DNA from: Orbicella faveolata
Taxonomy: Eukaryota; Cnidaria; Anthozoa; Scleractinia; Merulinidae
Reading direction: 5' to 3'
Assembly (NCBI RefSeq): GCF_002042975.1
Contig: NW_018150156.1
Span: 1 to 64,000, forward strand
DNA: 64,000 nt
In this document: one piece after another, positions 45,073 through 56,485 of the stretch
Position numbering within the stretch: the stretch's first letter is position 1
How the letters are laid out: each line of letters begins with the position of its first letter
The notes under the pieces: generated by a model
Told to the model about the DNA's origin: nothing
What the model saw: only the letters and a program-made list of their open reading frames with translations
Databases searched by the model: none
Made by a program: the position numbers and the translations under genes

Positions 45073-46769
45073 AATCCCTGCACTTGATGTCTTTTCTTGT
45101 CATTCTCAAAAGCCTTAAAGCCAAGTCTCAAAATTGGCCTATTTCAAATGTTGTGGAGGTTCTGTTGACTCAGGTTTGCCCAAGTCAAAGTTAGTTGTCT
45201 GGATGAATGACCATTTTACCTACGTACCTCATCACTAGCACTCAACTACAGGTAACATGGCTCATTTGCCTTCCCTGGGTCTATTCCATAAATTATCTCC
45301 CTCAGCAGATGAGTATATCACAGCCCTATTTTGATACCCAGAAGTATTACAGAGCTTTCTCCCACCACACAAATAAAACTGATGCTTATAACCAATACAA
45401 ATTATGCCAAAGCATGTGAGCAGAAGCTGCTTTCTTTATCATCACGGGTCAATAACTTGTAAATAAATACCTCAACCTAGTGAAGGTTCATATTTAGTCT
45501 GTGTCTAGCAAATAGTCCATTTTGGACATTCCAAAATGCAGAAGAAGAAAAATGATTTCAAATTTGCCAGTACACATTGATACTGAACAGTAAGGGATGG
45601 AGGTTTAAAAACCTCCATAATTTATCACTGTGCTATCAAGACATGCAAACTGGTAGCTATTTTCAATGTTGTTGACTGATCTGCAACTGCCTTCAAGTTT
45701 CATGATTTAAATTACTCGAAACGAAGTCTTCAGACTCAACATATTACAGGAAAATCATAAAGTAAATGCAGTCTTTCATAAGACAGTAAGTTAAGACGGA
45801 AAAAAACTTAAGACAGAAAAACTTTTTTAATGTAGGACTTAAGCTTAAGGTTAAACGTACAACTCTGAACAGTTGAGAAATATTTTAAAGACTTACGTTC
45901 AGAGGCTTTGCAATATATAATGGCAGACATGAAACAGTTCGACATCACTATTTTCCATAGAAATTAGAGAAGAATAATTGGTCGGTGTGAAGATGGAAGG
46001 TAACGAACCTTGAAACTTCCACAGCAAAATAAAAACTTCAGCTTCTTTTCTTCCTGAGATGGGGAAACCTATCCAGGCAATCAAGAATGCAACCACGCTC
46101 ACCAGGAAAATGGCACAAAGCTGGTCCTTCATTCCCTTAGTCCTGATTGTCTCAGTGCTGTCGTTAAAAATTGCCAACAGCGAATAAAAAGTTACCAAAT
46201 CGAAGGCAAATCCTGAACAAAAATGGCGGCGAAATGTTTCGGTTTCCTCGCATTATTTTCGCATTATGCACATGCTCGTTACAGTTCTCAAATGATTGAC
46301 AGATTTCTTTACTGGGGCGATCATAGAAACCAGAAAAGCAGCGAGATCAAAGGTAGCTGCCAGCCCCCCCTGGAAAAATCAAAGGGGTAGCATTTTTCTT
46401 CTTGTCTGTTGCAGTGCTTGAGAGAAAAGCTAACGGAAAAGAGCCTGACAGCAAGGAACACGAAGAAACAAAAGTTTCCCAAACTACTAAAACAAAGGTA
46501 TATTGGCCTGCTATCTCGTACTGGATAGCGATATAATCCCCAGGTGGTTTGCGCATGTCCATTGTACCTGTCCACTCAGCGCTCCTGGACACCGGTATGG
46601 ACGTTACAGTAAAATCACTGCCAGATTGTAAGAGGGGAAGAGAGGAGTATGCAGTGGCTCCTTTGTGCACTACAGTGAAAGACCACAATAACAAGTTCCT
46701 CCAAAGAAAAGTTGACCTGCTGTTTGAGTTTTGCCTTTCCAAGCTACAATTGCAGGTTTTGGAGGAGCC
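45073..46769. other. Stretch without recognised gene
   Basis: A minus-strand frame at 45899-46199 contains a hydrophobic segment (AIFLVSVVAFLIAWIGFPI) that could be a membrane helix, but it has no ATG and no recognised family. Overlapping frames at 46347-46742 (-) and 46549 onwards (+) are not recognised. Nothing else is seen. Confidence 0.4.
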
Positions 46770-47061
46770 CGTTGGGTCTTTTGAGGATATGGATCTATTT
46801 AACTTAAGAGTAATTTTAGGAAAATCTTTCTTGTGGACTTGTCAATGTAGAGAAACATTGCCTTCCTTGAGTCACTTCATAAGAATTTTGGTAATTAAAT
46901 ATGGAACTGGAAAACACATATATTTCAAATCAAATAAAAGGAATTTGTTTAAAGAAAAATGGAAGATTTTTGAGGAAACAATTTTAACTAACAATTTAAG
47001 TTGGACAACGCTATTATTAAGGAAAATCGTTAAGTTAAAAAAGTATGTAAATAAGAATTAA
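46770..47061 (+). pseudogene. L1/Tx1-like LINE ORF2 C-terminal fragment
   Basis: The frame reads LFNLRVILGKSFLWTCQCR, ETLPSLSHFIRILVIKYGTG and KRNLFKEKWKIFEE before the stop at 47059-47061. The pattern LGK-x2-(I/L)W-x-C-R-x(6)-P-x(2)-(S)-x-F is common at the C-terminus of L1/Tx1-type reverse transcriptase proteins in aquatic animals. Only the end is present. Sequence before about 46770 is in the same open frame but is not recognised. Confidence 0.5.
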
Positions 47062-47161
47062 CAATATCTATTTTCTTAATTAACTCAATATGGTGTCATT
47101 GTTAACTTCTGTAAACCAAACTTTATTCATTCTTCTGTAACTCAATTGTTGAAAAAAGAAT

Positions 47162-47454
47162 TGTTACTGTTGTAATTGTGTAAATGTCCACCATCAAATA
47201 TTGATACGTTACTGAGCGGTAAACAGAACGGTACTCAACCAAAACACTTCAAAATCGGTAAAATGGTTCACTCTAAAAAACTCCCTAAAAGGCACAACAA
47301 CTGCTCACTGAAAACTGTCTAAAACTCTGCCGATAAACGTCCACACAACTTAAATTCGCATGCACAATAAACATACATGCAACTTAAATTGAAAATGTTT
47401 CCGAGCACGTGTGCTATTTGCGCATCACGCCACTCCAGAACTGTCTTCTTAACA
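47162..47454 (-). repeat. LTR of the second BEL/Pao fossil
   Basis: On the minus strand this begins TGTTAAGAAGACAG and ends ACAACAGTAACA, giving the usual TG...CA ends over 293 bp. A polypurine tract (GGGGAGGGGGGAAA) lies directly in front at 47455-47468, as expected upstream of a 3' LTR. Confidence 0.75.
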
Positions 47455-47628
47455 TTTCCCCCCTCCCCACACTGGGAGGTAGTCCTAGTGTGTCTCTGAA
47501 CTATCAATTTATTCCAAGCGGAATCAGTTTCGTAATTGGTCTCACGACAGTCTTGGCCCCACATACAACTTTAGCTACACGGGGGTGGCCATCTCTTCCA
47601 GGATACACTTCAGTAACTTGCCTAGCAG

Positions 47629-50600
47629 TCAACACCCTCTCGGAGAATCGGGCTGAATCACGAGAACTACATCATCAACTGTTAGATCTCGGTTTTCGGA
47701 TGTCCACTTTGGTCGGCTGTCAAGGGCAGGAGCACATTTTTTGAGCCATATTCTCCTCACTTGAAGTAATGTCTTGAACCTTTTGCCATCATTGACATGG
47801 ATGAAAAGTAGCGGTTTCAACAGACTCAGGTGCAAACTGTCCTCCCATTTGGCCATGCAAGAAATGGTTAGGTGTCAATGGAACACTGGATCTGAGCTCT
47901 GATAAGTCAACAGATGGGAATTAAGAAGAGACTTCACCCCTGCAAACAATATGATCAGCTTCTCATCAGTCACATGTCGGTCTCGTACAACAGTACAAGT
48001 GGCTTTCTCAGAAGCTTTCACCATCACTTCATGGGCTCCTCCAAAATGTGGAGCAGCTGGTGGGTTGAACCTCCATGCTTCTCCAAGCTCAGCTGTCTTG
48101 CTCCCAAGTTTCTGTCTGTCTAACTGGCTGACTAGTTTCTTTAACTCACCCACTGCACCTATGAAATTCATGCCTGTCAGTTATCACCTCCTTAGGAACA
48201 CGGCGACTGGTTAAACGAGTGAAGGCATTTAACAATGTGTCAGTATCTTGTCCCCAGGCCATCTCTAAATGCACTGCTCTTGTTCCCAAACAAGTAAACA
48301 GGCTCAGCCACCTTTTCTGTCAAGGCTTTCTACGTCCTTGAACGGTATACTGAGGACCTGCAAAATCCACCTCTGTTTGGGCGAAGGGCCGGAAAGTAAA
48401 ATGCAGCCTTGCTTTTTCCATCTTTTCTTGCATTTATTACATTCATGGTCCCACTCAGGGATCTCCTCATGTGTGGCAATGATCCAAAATCTCTCACTTA
48501 ACTGGCAAAGAATGAAGTTTACTCCAGCGGCATGACTTGCTCTCTCATGATAATTCTTCACAATCAGTTTTGTCAACCAGTGTCCACGAGGCAGAATGAT
48601 AGGACTTCTGGTGTCACAGGGAAGGAACTAAGCTTGATCAACTGCCTTTTCTGTGATATCAGCTTACTCAAGCTCAAAGCTGCGAACTCGTGACGGGATG
48701 CTTTGCGTTGTGCTATGCTCACTATCTCCTCTTCAGCATCCTTTATTTCTTCAAGCAACAACTCGATGTGTCTTTCTGTTGCCTCTACTGCGCATGTTGT
48801 GCAGCACTCTTCTCACTCTTGCGTGTACTCAAACCAAACGTGTCCAGCTAGAGAACCGTTTAGGATCAAGTCTCCATACTTCACAAGTGTTGTTATGTTT
48901 CAGTGCAGCTTCTTTCTGAAGGCTATACATCACAAGGGTTGCATTCGCACCCTCTTGCCTCTTTGAGGTTTTCATCTCTGGCATTTCACTAGGTCTGTTC
49001 CGGACTAGCATCTTTGACCACTCACTGGAATCCTTTGGTAACCAATCGGGGCCATTCCACCACAAGGAACACCCAGCTAACCCTGAAGGGGTTGCACCTC
49101 TTGTGCACAAATCAGCTGAATTCTCCTCGATAGAGACATGCTGCCACTGTGACAGCATGACAGTGAACATCTGTATTTCACCAATTCGGTTTGCTACAAA
49201 GGGTCAGAAGTCTTTGCCACGCCCTCAAATCCACCACAGGACATCTGTACTGTCAGAATAAAACATCTCACTCTACATTGGTACTTCCAGGACTTTGTTA
49301 AGCGTAGGCCAAGAATCGCACCCATGAGTCCCAGTCTAGGGACTGTCATCGAAGTCAATGGTGCTACGTTGCTCTTGGCTGCAATAGGGCGACTAATGAC
49401 GGCATTGTTATGATATTTGCACCGGATATAAACAGCTTTACCATCAGCCTGCTGAGAGGCGTCAACAAATGTCACGATGTGCTTCGACTTGACAGGCTCT
49501 GGACTTTGTAGGCATTCAACTGCTTGAACCAATCCCCGATTTTGCTGGCTATTTCATCTTGTACTTCGTCATCCCAATCATAGCCTCGCATCCACAGCTC
49601 CTGAAGTAGAATATTTGCAACAATAACATACGGGCATACAAATCCCAGAGGTTCAAACATCATCGCCACTTTACGTAGGACGTTTCGCTTTGTTGTCTGG
49701 TAATCTGGCAAAACCGGAGAAGCAGTTACAGTAAACAAGTCCTTGGTGCTGTTCCACAAGATTCCTAGTGTCTTTATTACAGGATCTTGGCTGCAGTTTA
49801 TCACGATCTCTGTAGCATGTTCTTCTGTTGGAATGGCTTTGATAACTTTCAGTGAGTTGGAGATCCACTTTCTGGCATGCATGTTAGCAATTCCCCACAG
49901 CACTTTCAATTGACAGTACAGCTCCACTCCTTCTTTGTTATTTTCAACACTGTCAACAGACTCGTCCATGTAGGTTAACTTAAGGACAGTCTCAGCAGCA
50001 AGGGGATAGCGGTCTTGGTTTCTTCAAGCGTTCTCCTGGGCTACAAACTGCGACTCCATAGGGGCTGAATTCTTTCCAAACACTACACAGCTGAACTCAA
50101 ATACATCCGACTCTCAGCTAGGGTCAAGGTCTCTCCATAACAGTCGGAAATGGGAACGGTCCTGCTCCTCAATCTCTATCTGGAGGTACATTTCTTTTAT
50201 GTCACAAGCAATACCAACAGGGTTTTGACGCTAACGGACAATCACATTGTAAAGATCTTGCTGTAGTTTTGGTCCAGCATGGATCATGTCATTCAGGGAA
50301 ATGCCATTGCATTTAGCGGCACAGTCAAACACAATTCATACTTTTGTTGTCATTTTATCCATCCTCACAACCGGGAAATGCGGTAGATACCATACGTTGT
50401 TTGGCAGCTGCTCATCCAAAGGAACCTTTCATAGTTATCCCTTTTCAACATAGGCCTGGATATTTGCTTTATAATCTTTGGCAACACGGTCGTCTTTCTT
50501 TAAGTTTCTCTCGGTGCTTCTGAGGCGGGACAGTGCCATGGGCTTGGTGTCAAGGAGCTCGGGTTTCTCATCTTTCCAGGGAACAGCTACACGATATCTT

Positions 50601-51183
50601 CCTTTTTCCTACTTGAGAGAATCTTTTCCCTCAGAGATCAACATGAGAATAGTGGAGTTCAGCGTTATCAATGCGAACCAAAAGATCGACAAGTCTATTG
50701 TTTGCGGGCTTGGCAAAGCTTCACTGGGTCAGGTGAGGCCATTTATTCTGATGTTCGGTCCAATTCACAACTCTGTAATTGCCTGTGACTTTCTGCGGGC
50801 ACGTTTTCATGCTGATTTCTTCTGAGAACTGCCCATCGACACTTTCAATTTCAGTCTTAAACGGCATGGACTGAAAGATTTCTACTGTATCATTGAGAAC
50901 ATGAACTTGAACTTTCTGGAAAGGTTCTTGCAGTCCCAGTACCCCAGCAACGTTTTCGTTTAGGAAAAGTTTCGTTCGATGCGTCATCAAGGATAGCACT
51001 TATCTTCAGTTTTCTACCATTAGCCTTCATCCACACAGGGACAGTTCGTAACGAATATGATACAGTCTGCATTTTGGCATTACAGCTGGTCATGGTCACA
51101 ACGGTCACCCCCTCCCATGGAACGACTGGGCGTCTTTCTTTGTCAACATGGGGCAACATAGTCAGCGGTCCGGTTTCTGACAA
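47629..51183 (-). pseudogene. BEL/Pao pol region: protease, RT, RNase H, integrase (fossil)
   Basis: Integrase C-terminal part near 47700 (RPKWTSENRDLTVDDVVLV) and integrase core near 48060 (FNPPAAPHFGGAHEVMVKA) are typical of BEL/Pao. RNase H-like sequence near 49490 (VTFVDASQQADGKAVY) and RT C-terminal sequence near 49600-49970 (LRKVAMMFEPLGF; DESVDSVE) precede it. A retropepsin-like region lies at about 51000 (LKISAILDDASN, in the position of the usual LDxGS-type motif). The region is broken and listed as family parts only. Confidence 0.82.
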
Positions 51184-51216
51184 CTTTTCAAGTCAATGAA
51201 GAAGGCGGTGATGATT

Positions 51217-52310
51217 TCAAGGGCAACCATCTATTCCACATATGTGGGCTTTTCTGCAATTTTTCCCCCTATGGTCAGAGGCTAGGCAGCGAAAACAAAG
51301 CTTCCTTTCTTTGGCGAACTGCCAGAGGTCATCCACTGCTTTGTCGTAGAACTGCTTGCAGAAGCACACACGATGATCGAGACTTTGACAGAGAGAACAG
51401 GGAGATCGCATGTTTCTTATTCCATTCCCAATTACAGCAGTATGGAAATTTTGCATTCTACCAAGATCCGGGTACTTTGGTGCTTTTGGCGGTCTAACAT
51501 GCTCATAAGTCTTCAGTTAAATCCCATTCACCATTTCCACCACTTCAACTCACAATCTGACCTCATCTCTGAGCCAGTCTCTGAAAGCTGTGACTGATTT
51601 TTCTCTTGCACGTTCGTTTAACCAGCGGCTGTAATTCTCCAGCTGATGATCAGGCAACTTCCTTTACCAGTAGGCTATGAAGAGTTCCATCTTCTAGCTC
51701 TCCGTCTTTTCCTTCCACCTGTAGCTTTACCACCATAATTCACACAAGGTCTGCAAACTTCTCCAGTGCGTGAATATCGTTACTTCTGATTAATGGCATC
51801 TGTTCTAGTTTATGTAGTTGAGACTCCGAGACTGTGGATGGCTTCCAACACATTTCCTATGAGGCATTGTCGCAGTCTTGCCATTTTCAAACTCACTGGC
51901 TCTGCTGACTCGTCTACTAGACTTCTGAAGAGGGTCCAAAAATCTTCAAACTTTTGTTTGTCACCATTGAACACAGGGACCTTTACCAGCTTCAAAAATT
52001 GGCTTCGGTCATTGTGATTTCCATGACTCTCGTTCAGCTGATACTGCTGGAGAGGCTGCTGGTTGTAGCTATGCGTCATACGTTCACGCTAATCGGCCTG
52101 CTTGTATTTATGGTTTTGCGCACGAGAGTTTTTATTACTGATTGCCTGGCCTCAATCGCTCTCTGTACTTCTTTTCAACAGTTTGCGACCCTTCAATGGC
52201 TTCGTTTTTCCAGATTCATCTCTGACCTCAACATAGAACACAGTCAGTTCCTCCAAAGTTTCCTGTGTATTTTCCAGGGTTGTCCAAGGCTACTCAATCA
52301 CACTTATGAT
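51217..52310 (-). pseudogene. BEL/Pao gag region (fossil)
   Basis: Near 52000 the sequence LVKVPVFNGDKQKFEDFW is the DUF1759-type Gag core. Near 51270-51400, CSLCQSLDHRVCFCKQF and CFRCLASDHRGKNC are zinc-knuckle sequences that bind nucleic acid in Gag. The region is broken. Confidence 0.8.
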
Positions 52311-52350
52311 GACTGATAACTCGCAATCTTTGAGACAAACTCTTTCCAGC

Positions 52351-53330
52351 TCATGTCATGTCAAATCTATACTTTCCAGCAGTCTTGAACGTTTTCTGAT
52401 CAATGAATCCACCTTTTTCCCTAACTGTAGCAATCATGTCCACTGTCAAATATTGATAAGTCATGGGACGCGACGCCTTCACAATATTTTCATGGCACAG
52501 CAGATGAAATTTTATGACCCCCAACAACTCCTCTATTGTTACCCTGTGGCCTCTTGCTTCCAGTGTTTCGATGTCTAAATCTTGTGTCCACTGCAATCAC
52601 ATCATCTTTGCAACTGTTTTTCGTGCTCTTTTGTGGTACAGCTCTGTTGCAGCGAATTTCTGAAAGACTGCCTCTGATGTGCCAGGAAGTTTCTGAAGTC
52701 AATCATTTCAGAAATAGCATCTATGTGGCCCAAACACCCACCATGTCCGAGTTTCCATACGTCTTGAAAGTGGTTGATAAACTTGAACAACAAATTTGGA
52801 GAACACAAACTAAAGTCCACCACATGAAAAATTAAACTCTTCCTCATCTCCACAACAAAATCTAAGAAACTTAAAGCATCTTGTCACTATTTCTTGAGCT
52901 GCACAATCTTTCTCGCCATCATCACCACTTCCAGTCAACCATTTCGTGAATACTTCGCCATTGTCACACAATAATGAAAATGAGGGAAGTACCTTTAGGG
53001 CATGCTTTGTGGTCTTACTTGTTTGATCTTGAATTGTGTTCACCACTGGAACATTTCTTGCTACCTTTAGCAAATCTGTGATTTGTTTCGAACTGGGCTT
53101 TTCATCAAAATCTACGAAGCAACTGTGCTTGGTATTAACATGTTTTCTGCACCCTCTTTGACTTTGAAATCCATCATGGTCACACTCTTATATTGGGCAG
53201 TGATACAAGCTGTCGGTTTCATCCTTTTCCAAGTGAAGCCGTTTCGATTTGGGTGATGCTCCATCGATATCCAACCAATAAATTGACTTTGCACTTCTTG
53301 CTCATTTTGCCTTTTTAAAAGCATTTGGCC
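52351..53330 (-). pseudogene. Tyrosine-recombinase-like fragment, Crypton-like or related
   Basis: Pieces on the minus strand read QEIVTRCFKFLRFCC, KLGHGGCLGHIDAISEMIDF, QWTQDLDIETLEARGHRVT and VKASRPMTYQYLTVDMI followed by FIDQKTFKTAGKY. The last part resembles box I of tyrosine recombinases (Arg followed by L-T-x(3)-I), and the preceding helical part resembles their SAM-like N-terminal domain. The later catalytic boxes are missing, because sequence to the left of 52350 belongs to the BEL/Pao element. It resembles an uncharacterised family I associate with cnidarians. The piece is broken; whether it was part of a Crypton, another tyrosine-recombinase element or a host gene is open. Confidence 0.45.
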
Positions 53331-53534
53331 AATGCGATCTCCTTTAAATCTGAACCATAATCAAGGAGCCAATGACAAGCAGAGGAACTGCATATATGTT
53401 TGGATTTTCCAAGGCGTGCCCTTACTTGACCGCCCTCATTACTACTGTGCAAAATTCATGACGATGACATTCAACCAAACTTGCCCAAGCAGGTCTAAGC
53501 CTGCCCTACTGTTTGCCTCATTCACAAAGGACAC

Positions 53535-54300
53535 CTTAATTTGGGAACAAATAGGACTGCGAAGAAAAATGGTCTGAAATCTGTTCCCAAATGACCAATT
53601 TGGGAACAATATGTTCCATCCACAGAGAGGAACTTGGGAAAAAACTGTCCTAAATTATCAATTTGGGAACAACATGTTCCATTCACAGATAAGAACTGGG
53701 AGCAAAACAGTCCTAAATGTTCAATTGTGGAACAAACTGTTCCATTTACAAATAAGAACTCAGAACAAAACAGTCCTAAATTTGGTAATAAATGACCAAT
53801 TTGGGAACAAACTGTTCCATTCACAGACGGGAATTTGGAACAAAGCGGTCCTAAACTATCAATTTGGGAACAATAATTATGTTCCATTCGCAGATGAACA
53901 TTTGGAACAAAACAGTCCTAATTTATCAATTTGGAAACGAATTGTTCCATTTACAGATAGGAACTCGGAACAACAGTCCTAATTTACCAATTTGGGAACA
54001 ATGTGTTCCATTTACAGATGGGCACTCGGAACAAAACAGCCCTAAATGACCAATTTGGGAACTATGTGTGCTATTTACAAATAGGAACTTGGAACAAAAC
54101 AGTCCTAAATTACCAGTTTTGGAACAAAGTGATCCATTTCCAGATAAGACCTCAGAACAAAAGAGTCCTAATCTATCAATTTGGGAACAATGTGTTCCAT
54201 GCACAGATGGGAACTCAGAACAAAACAGTCCTAATTTATCAATTTGAGAACAATGTGTTCCATTTACAGTTGGGAACTCAGAACGAGTTGTTCCTCTTTT
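53535..54300. repeat. Satellite array, about 62-bp unit, about 12 copies
   Basis: Each unit contains CAATTTGGGAACAA, TGTTCCATT, ACAGATNGGAAC and GGAACAAAACAGTCCTAAA. Unit starts lie about 60-66 bases apart (for example 53594, 53656, 53794, 53856, 53982, 54046). The pattern opens frames of 60-138 codons on both strands with repeated peptides such as NKTVLNYQFGNN; these are by-products. GGAACA and TGTTCC are complementary, so single strands could fold. Confidence 0.9.
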
Positions 54301-55894
54301 ACACTAGAGTGAGCATTTTGTGCCAACCTTGCAAAAAAGCTGGTCCTCTTATAGTCAATAGGAACACAAAAACAATGAAGAGTCGATACCAGAGGAACGT
54401 TCCTTTTGGAATATATTAACAGCCAACGAAACTCAAAATCACTGAAAAACGAGGTAAAGACTAAAGAAAAATTCAAAAAAGCGTAAGTCAAGTGCTTAGT
54501 TGAAATGGAAACACTCTTTAAAATCTGGTGAAGTTTGTTTCACTCTAAGGCAGCAAAACACGCCATGATAAATTTTTGGGAAATGTGGAGCATCGTTTCC
54601 CAAATGTCCCTGTTCCCTTTACTAAACGGAGAAATATGAAAACATTGAGTAACAAATCTCTGCGATGTCGCTATTAAAGACATTCGTGCGAACATTTTCC
54701 AGTCAATAGATTTTTTTTAAATTCATCATTTTATTTCTTAATTAATTTTATTTCTTAATCTCTCACATTTTACAGTTGGACTGGCCCACGAATAGCTATG
54801 TTAGTCTAGGCAGGCCAGTCTATCAATAGTTACAAATGATTTATTACTATTATAGCAAAATAGAAAGTTAGAAAACAAAGTGAATAAAATAACAAGAAAA
54901 AGTGGGAAAAGAATGTGATTTTTACTGTGAAATTTTACTGCAGTCAGATAATAAATCACTTGTGTCAGAAATGCAAAAAAAATTGGGGGTCACCGACTTC
55001 ATTTCCGAGATAATGCTTGTGGAACACTACCCTGATTTGGAAAAATTGGCGCACGTAATTCAGAATGCTCTACAGGGGTTTGTAGTTAAAAATATCAAAG
55101 GTGAGTCAAGAGAGGCAAACGATCTTAGTCATATTTTGTAGAAGTGGGTCCGTTGTGTAAATAATTCCAAATGTTACCAACGTTTTCACAAAACTTAAAC
55201 CTTCAAGAGGCATTTGAAACCGTCACACACATAAATGAAGAGCTAAAAAGAACGGAATTCGATGGTGCATTTTGCAAAAAAAATTCAAACTTGTAGTCAA
55301 TAGATTTCCTTTATTTTTTCGCTAAACATAGAAAATCAGTAGGGGAAATGATCCATCAAAAGAAAAATGGGGGTCACCAAATGTCCGAGATCGTTAAATC
55401 CAGGAAAAGCTATAGCAATGGCCATTTGCCCTAACATTGTTCATTTTATTACTTAGCGATGCATTGCGTGACGTGTCAATTTGCGTGCGCAGTAAGAATG
55501 CACAGAAACAATTAGCATGAACGTCCTTAAGTGGAAGATTCCTGCACTACAGCTAATCGAAACACAAACTGTTTGTTCTCAGGAATAAATGTTTAACGGT
55601 CTTTTTTTTCTGTATATCACGTTGAGTTTTAATTCCATGCACTCTTCTTAGCGTGGTAGAAGGAAAAGAAGTGGTGCGACGTTGAAGATATGACAAAAAT
55701 TAAGCGAACAACAAAATAAATAAGTGTTATAGTTCTCTCTGGGTATCCCTGAAATCCATCATGCTAAAGAAATGTCTGAAGTTGTACTTCAAAAAGTAAA
55801 ACGGAAACACCAAAGGGGCAGCAGCAGCACCAGCACCAGGAGGAGGAGGTGCTAATCTTTTGTCTGTTTTCTATAAAAGTTATCAAGACTTATA
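54301..55894. other. Stretch with one unrecognised short frame
   Basis: A 79-codon frame at 54902-55141 (+), MGKECDFYCEILLQSD ending SREANDLSHIL, has balanced composition but no recognised domain or clear splice context. The rest is AT-rich; a CAG/GGA-rich bit lies at 55825-55850. Confidence 0.4.
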
Positions 55895-56132
55895 CCCTGT
55901 TCACACTAACATGATAAACACGTTTAAGAGTGGTTTAGCTAAACAAGGTTAAAAATTAGTTGCTCATATCGTGCACACCCGACAAGTAAACCTGGTAAAA
56001 CTTGTTTGATTAAAAGATGGTAGCAAGGTGGTTTGAAATTTTTCTTCTCAAAATGACTGTAAAGCGGAATTGACAAATTGCAGAAAACCTTAACCTGATT
56101 CAGTTAAACTAGTTTAGTTGGTGTGAATGGGG
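55895..56132. mobile_element. TA-flanked MITE, CCC(T/C)(G/A)TTCACAC family
   Basis: CCCTGTTCACACTAAC at 55895 is mirrored at the right, where the reverse complement reads CCCCATTCACACCAAC. TA stands directly outside at 55893-55894 and 56133-56134. The 238-bp interior holds GGTTTAGCTAAAC- and AAACTAGTTTAG-like palindromic words and no frame. It is repeated at 61662-61899 by the assembly duplication. Confidence 0.78.
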
Positions 56133-56484
56133 TATTAGTTGCTTTCGTGAGATAAAAGTATCTTCAATAGGAGTTGTAAACTCTTCCAGATTTGAAACCA
56201 CCCTGATCATTTTATAAATTTCACTTGAGTCGCTTTGTTCAAGTTGTTGTAAGTTGCATACAGTATTGTAAACAAACAAAGTCGGACCTCTATTAAGCAG
56301 CCACCTATGTGACAGAATGCGGTGTTTTGCGAAGAAAGTTTTGGCAAGAATCGCGCCTTATACATTCATCTCACATACAAAGATGTTGATTGTTTTCAGA
56401 AAGGGTCGGTCCACGAATTATATTGCTTGAAAGCCAGCCAGGTAAGCAGATTTTACGATCAAAACGTTCTCGTGAGATAACAAC
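56133..56484. other. Stretch without gene, ends at an N
   Basis: It contains CCTCTATTAAGCAGCCACC at about 56288, a single end of the MITE family of 20588-21062. No gene is seen. The sequence stops at N 56485. Confidence 0.5.
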
Positions 56485-56485
56485 N

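Larger units (their letters stand above)
47162..52310 (-). mobile_element. Fossil BEL/Pao LTR retrotransposon
   Basis: Read on the minus strand from right to left: gag (52310-51217), protease (51183-50721), reverse transcriptase and RNase H (50700-49194), integrase (48760-47629), a purine-rich tract and one LTR (47454-47162). This is the standard BEL/Pao order. The matching LTR at the gag end is not recognised; the sequence there passes into a different, tyrosine-recombinase-like unit. The element is clearly broken in many places. Part of it (50719-52310) appears a second time at 56486-58077 through an assembly duplication. Confidence 0.85.

Noticed and set aside
45899-46199. Possible membrane protein exon on the minus strand
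   Set aside because: One hydrophobic stretch is visible, but there is no ATG, no clear splice sites and no known family.
46347-46742. 131-codon minus-strand frame
   Set aside because: It overlaps a plus-strand frame, has no recognised domain and no supporting context.
53522-54419. Overlapping frames of 60-138 codons on both strands
   Set aside because: They are produced by the 62-bp satellite; the peptides repeat with the unit and exist on both strands.
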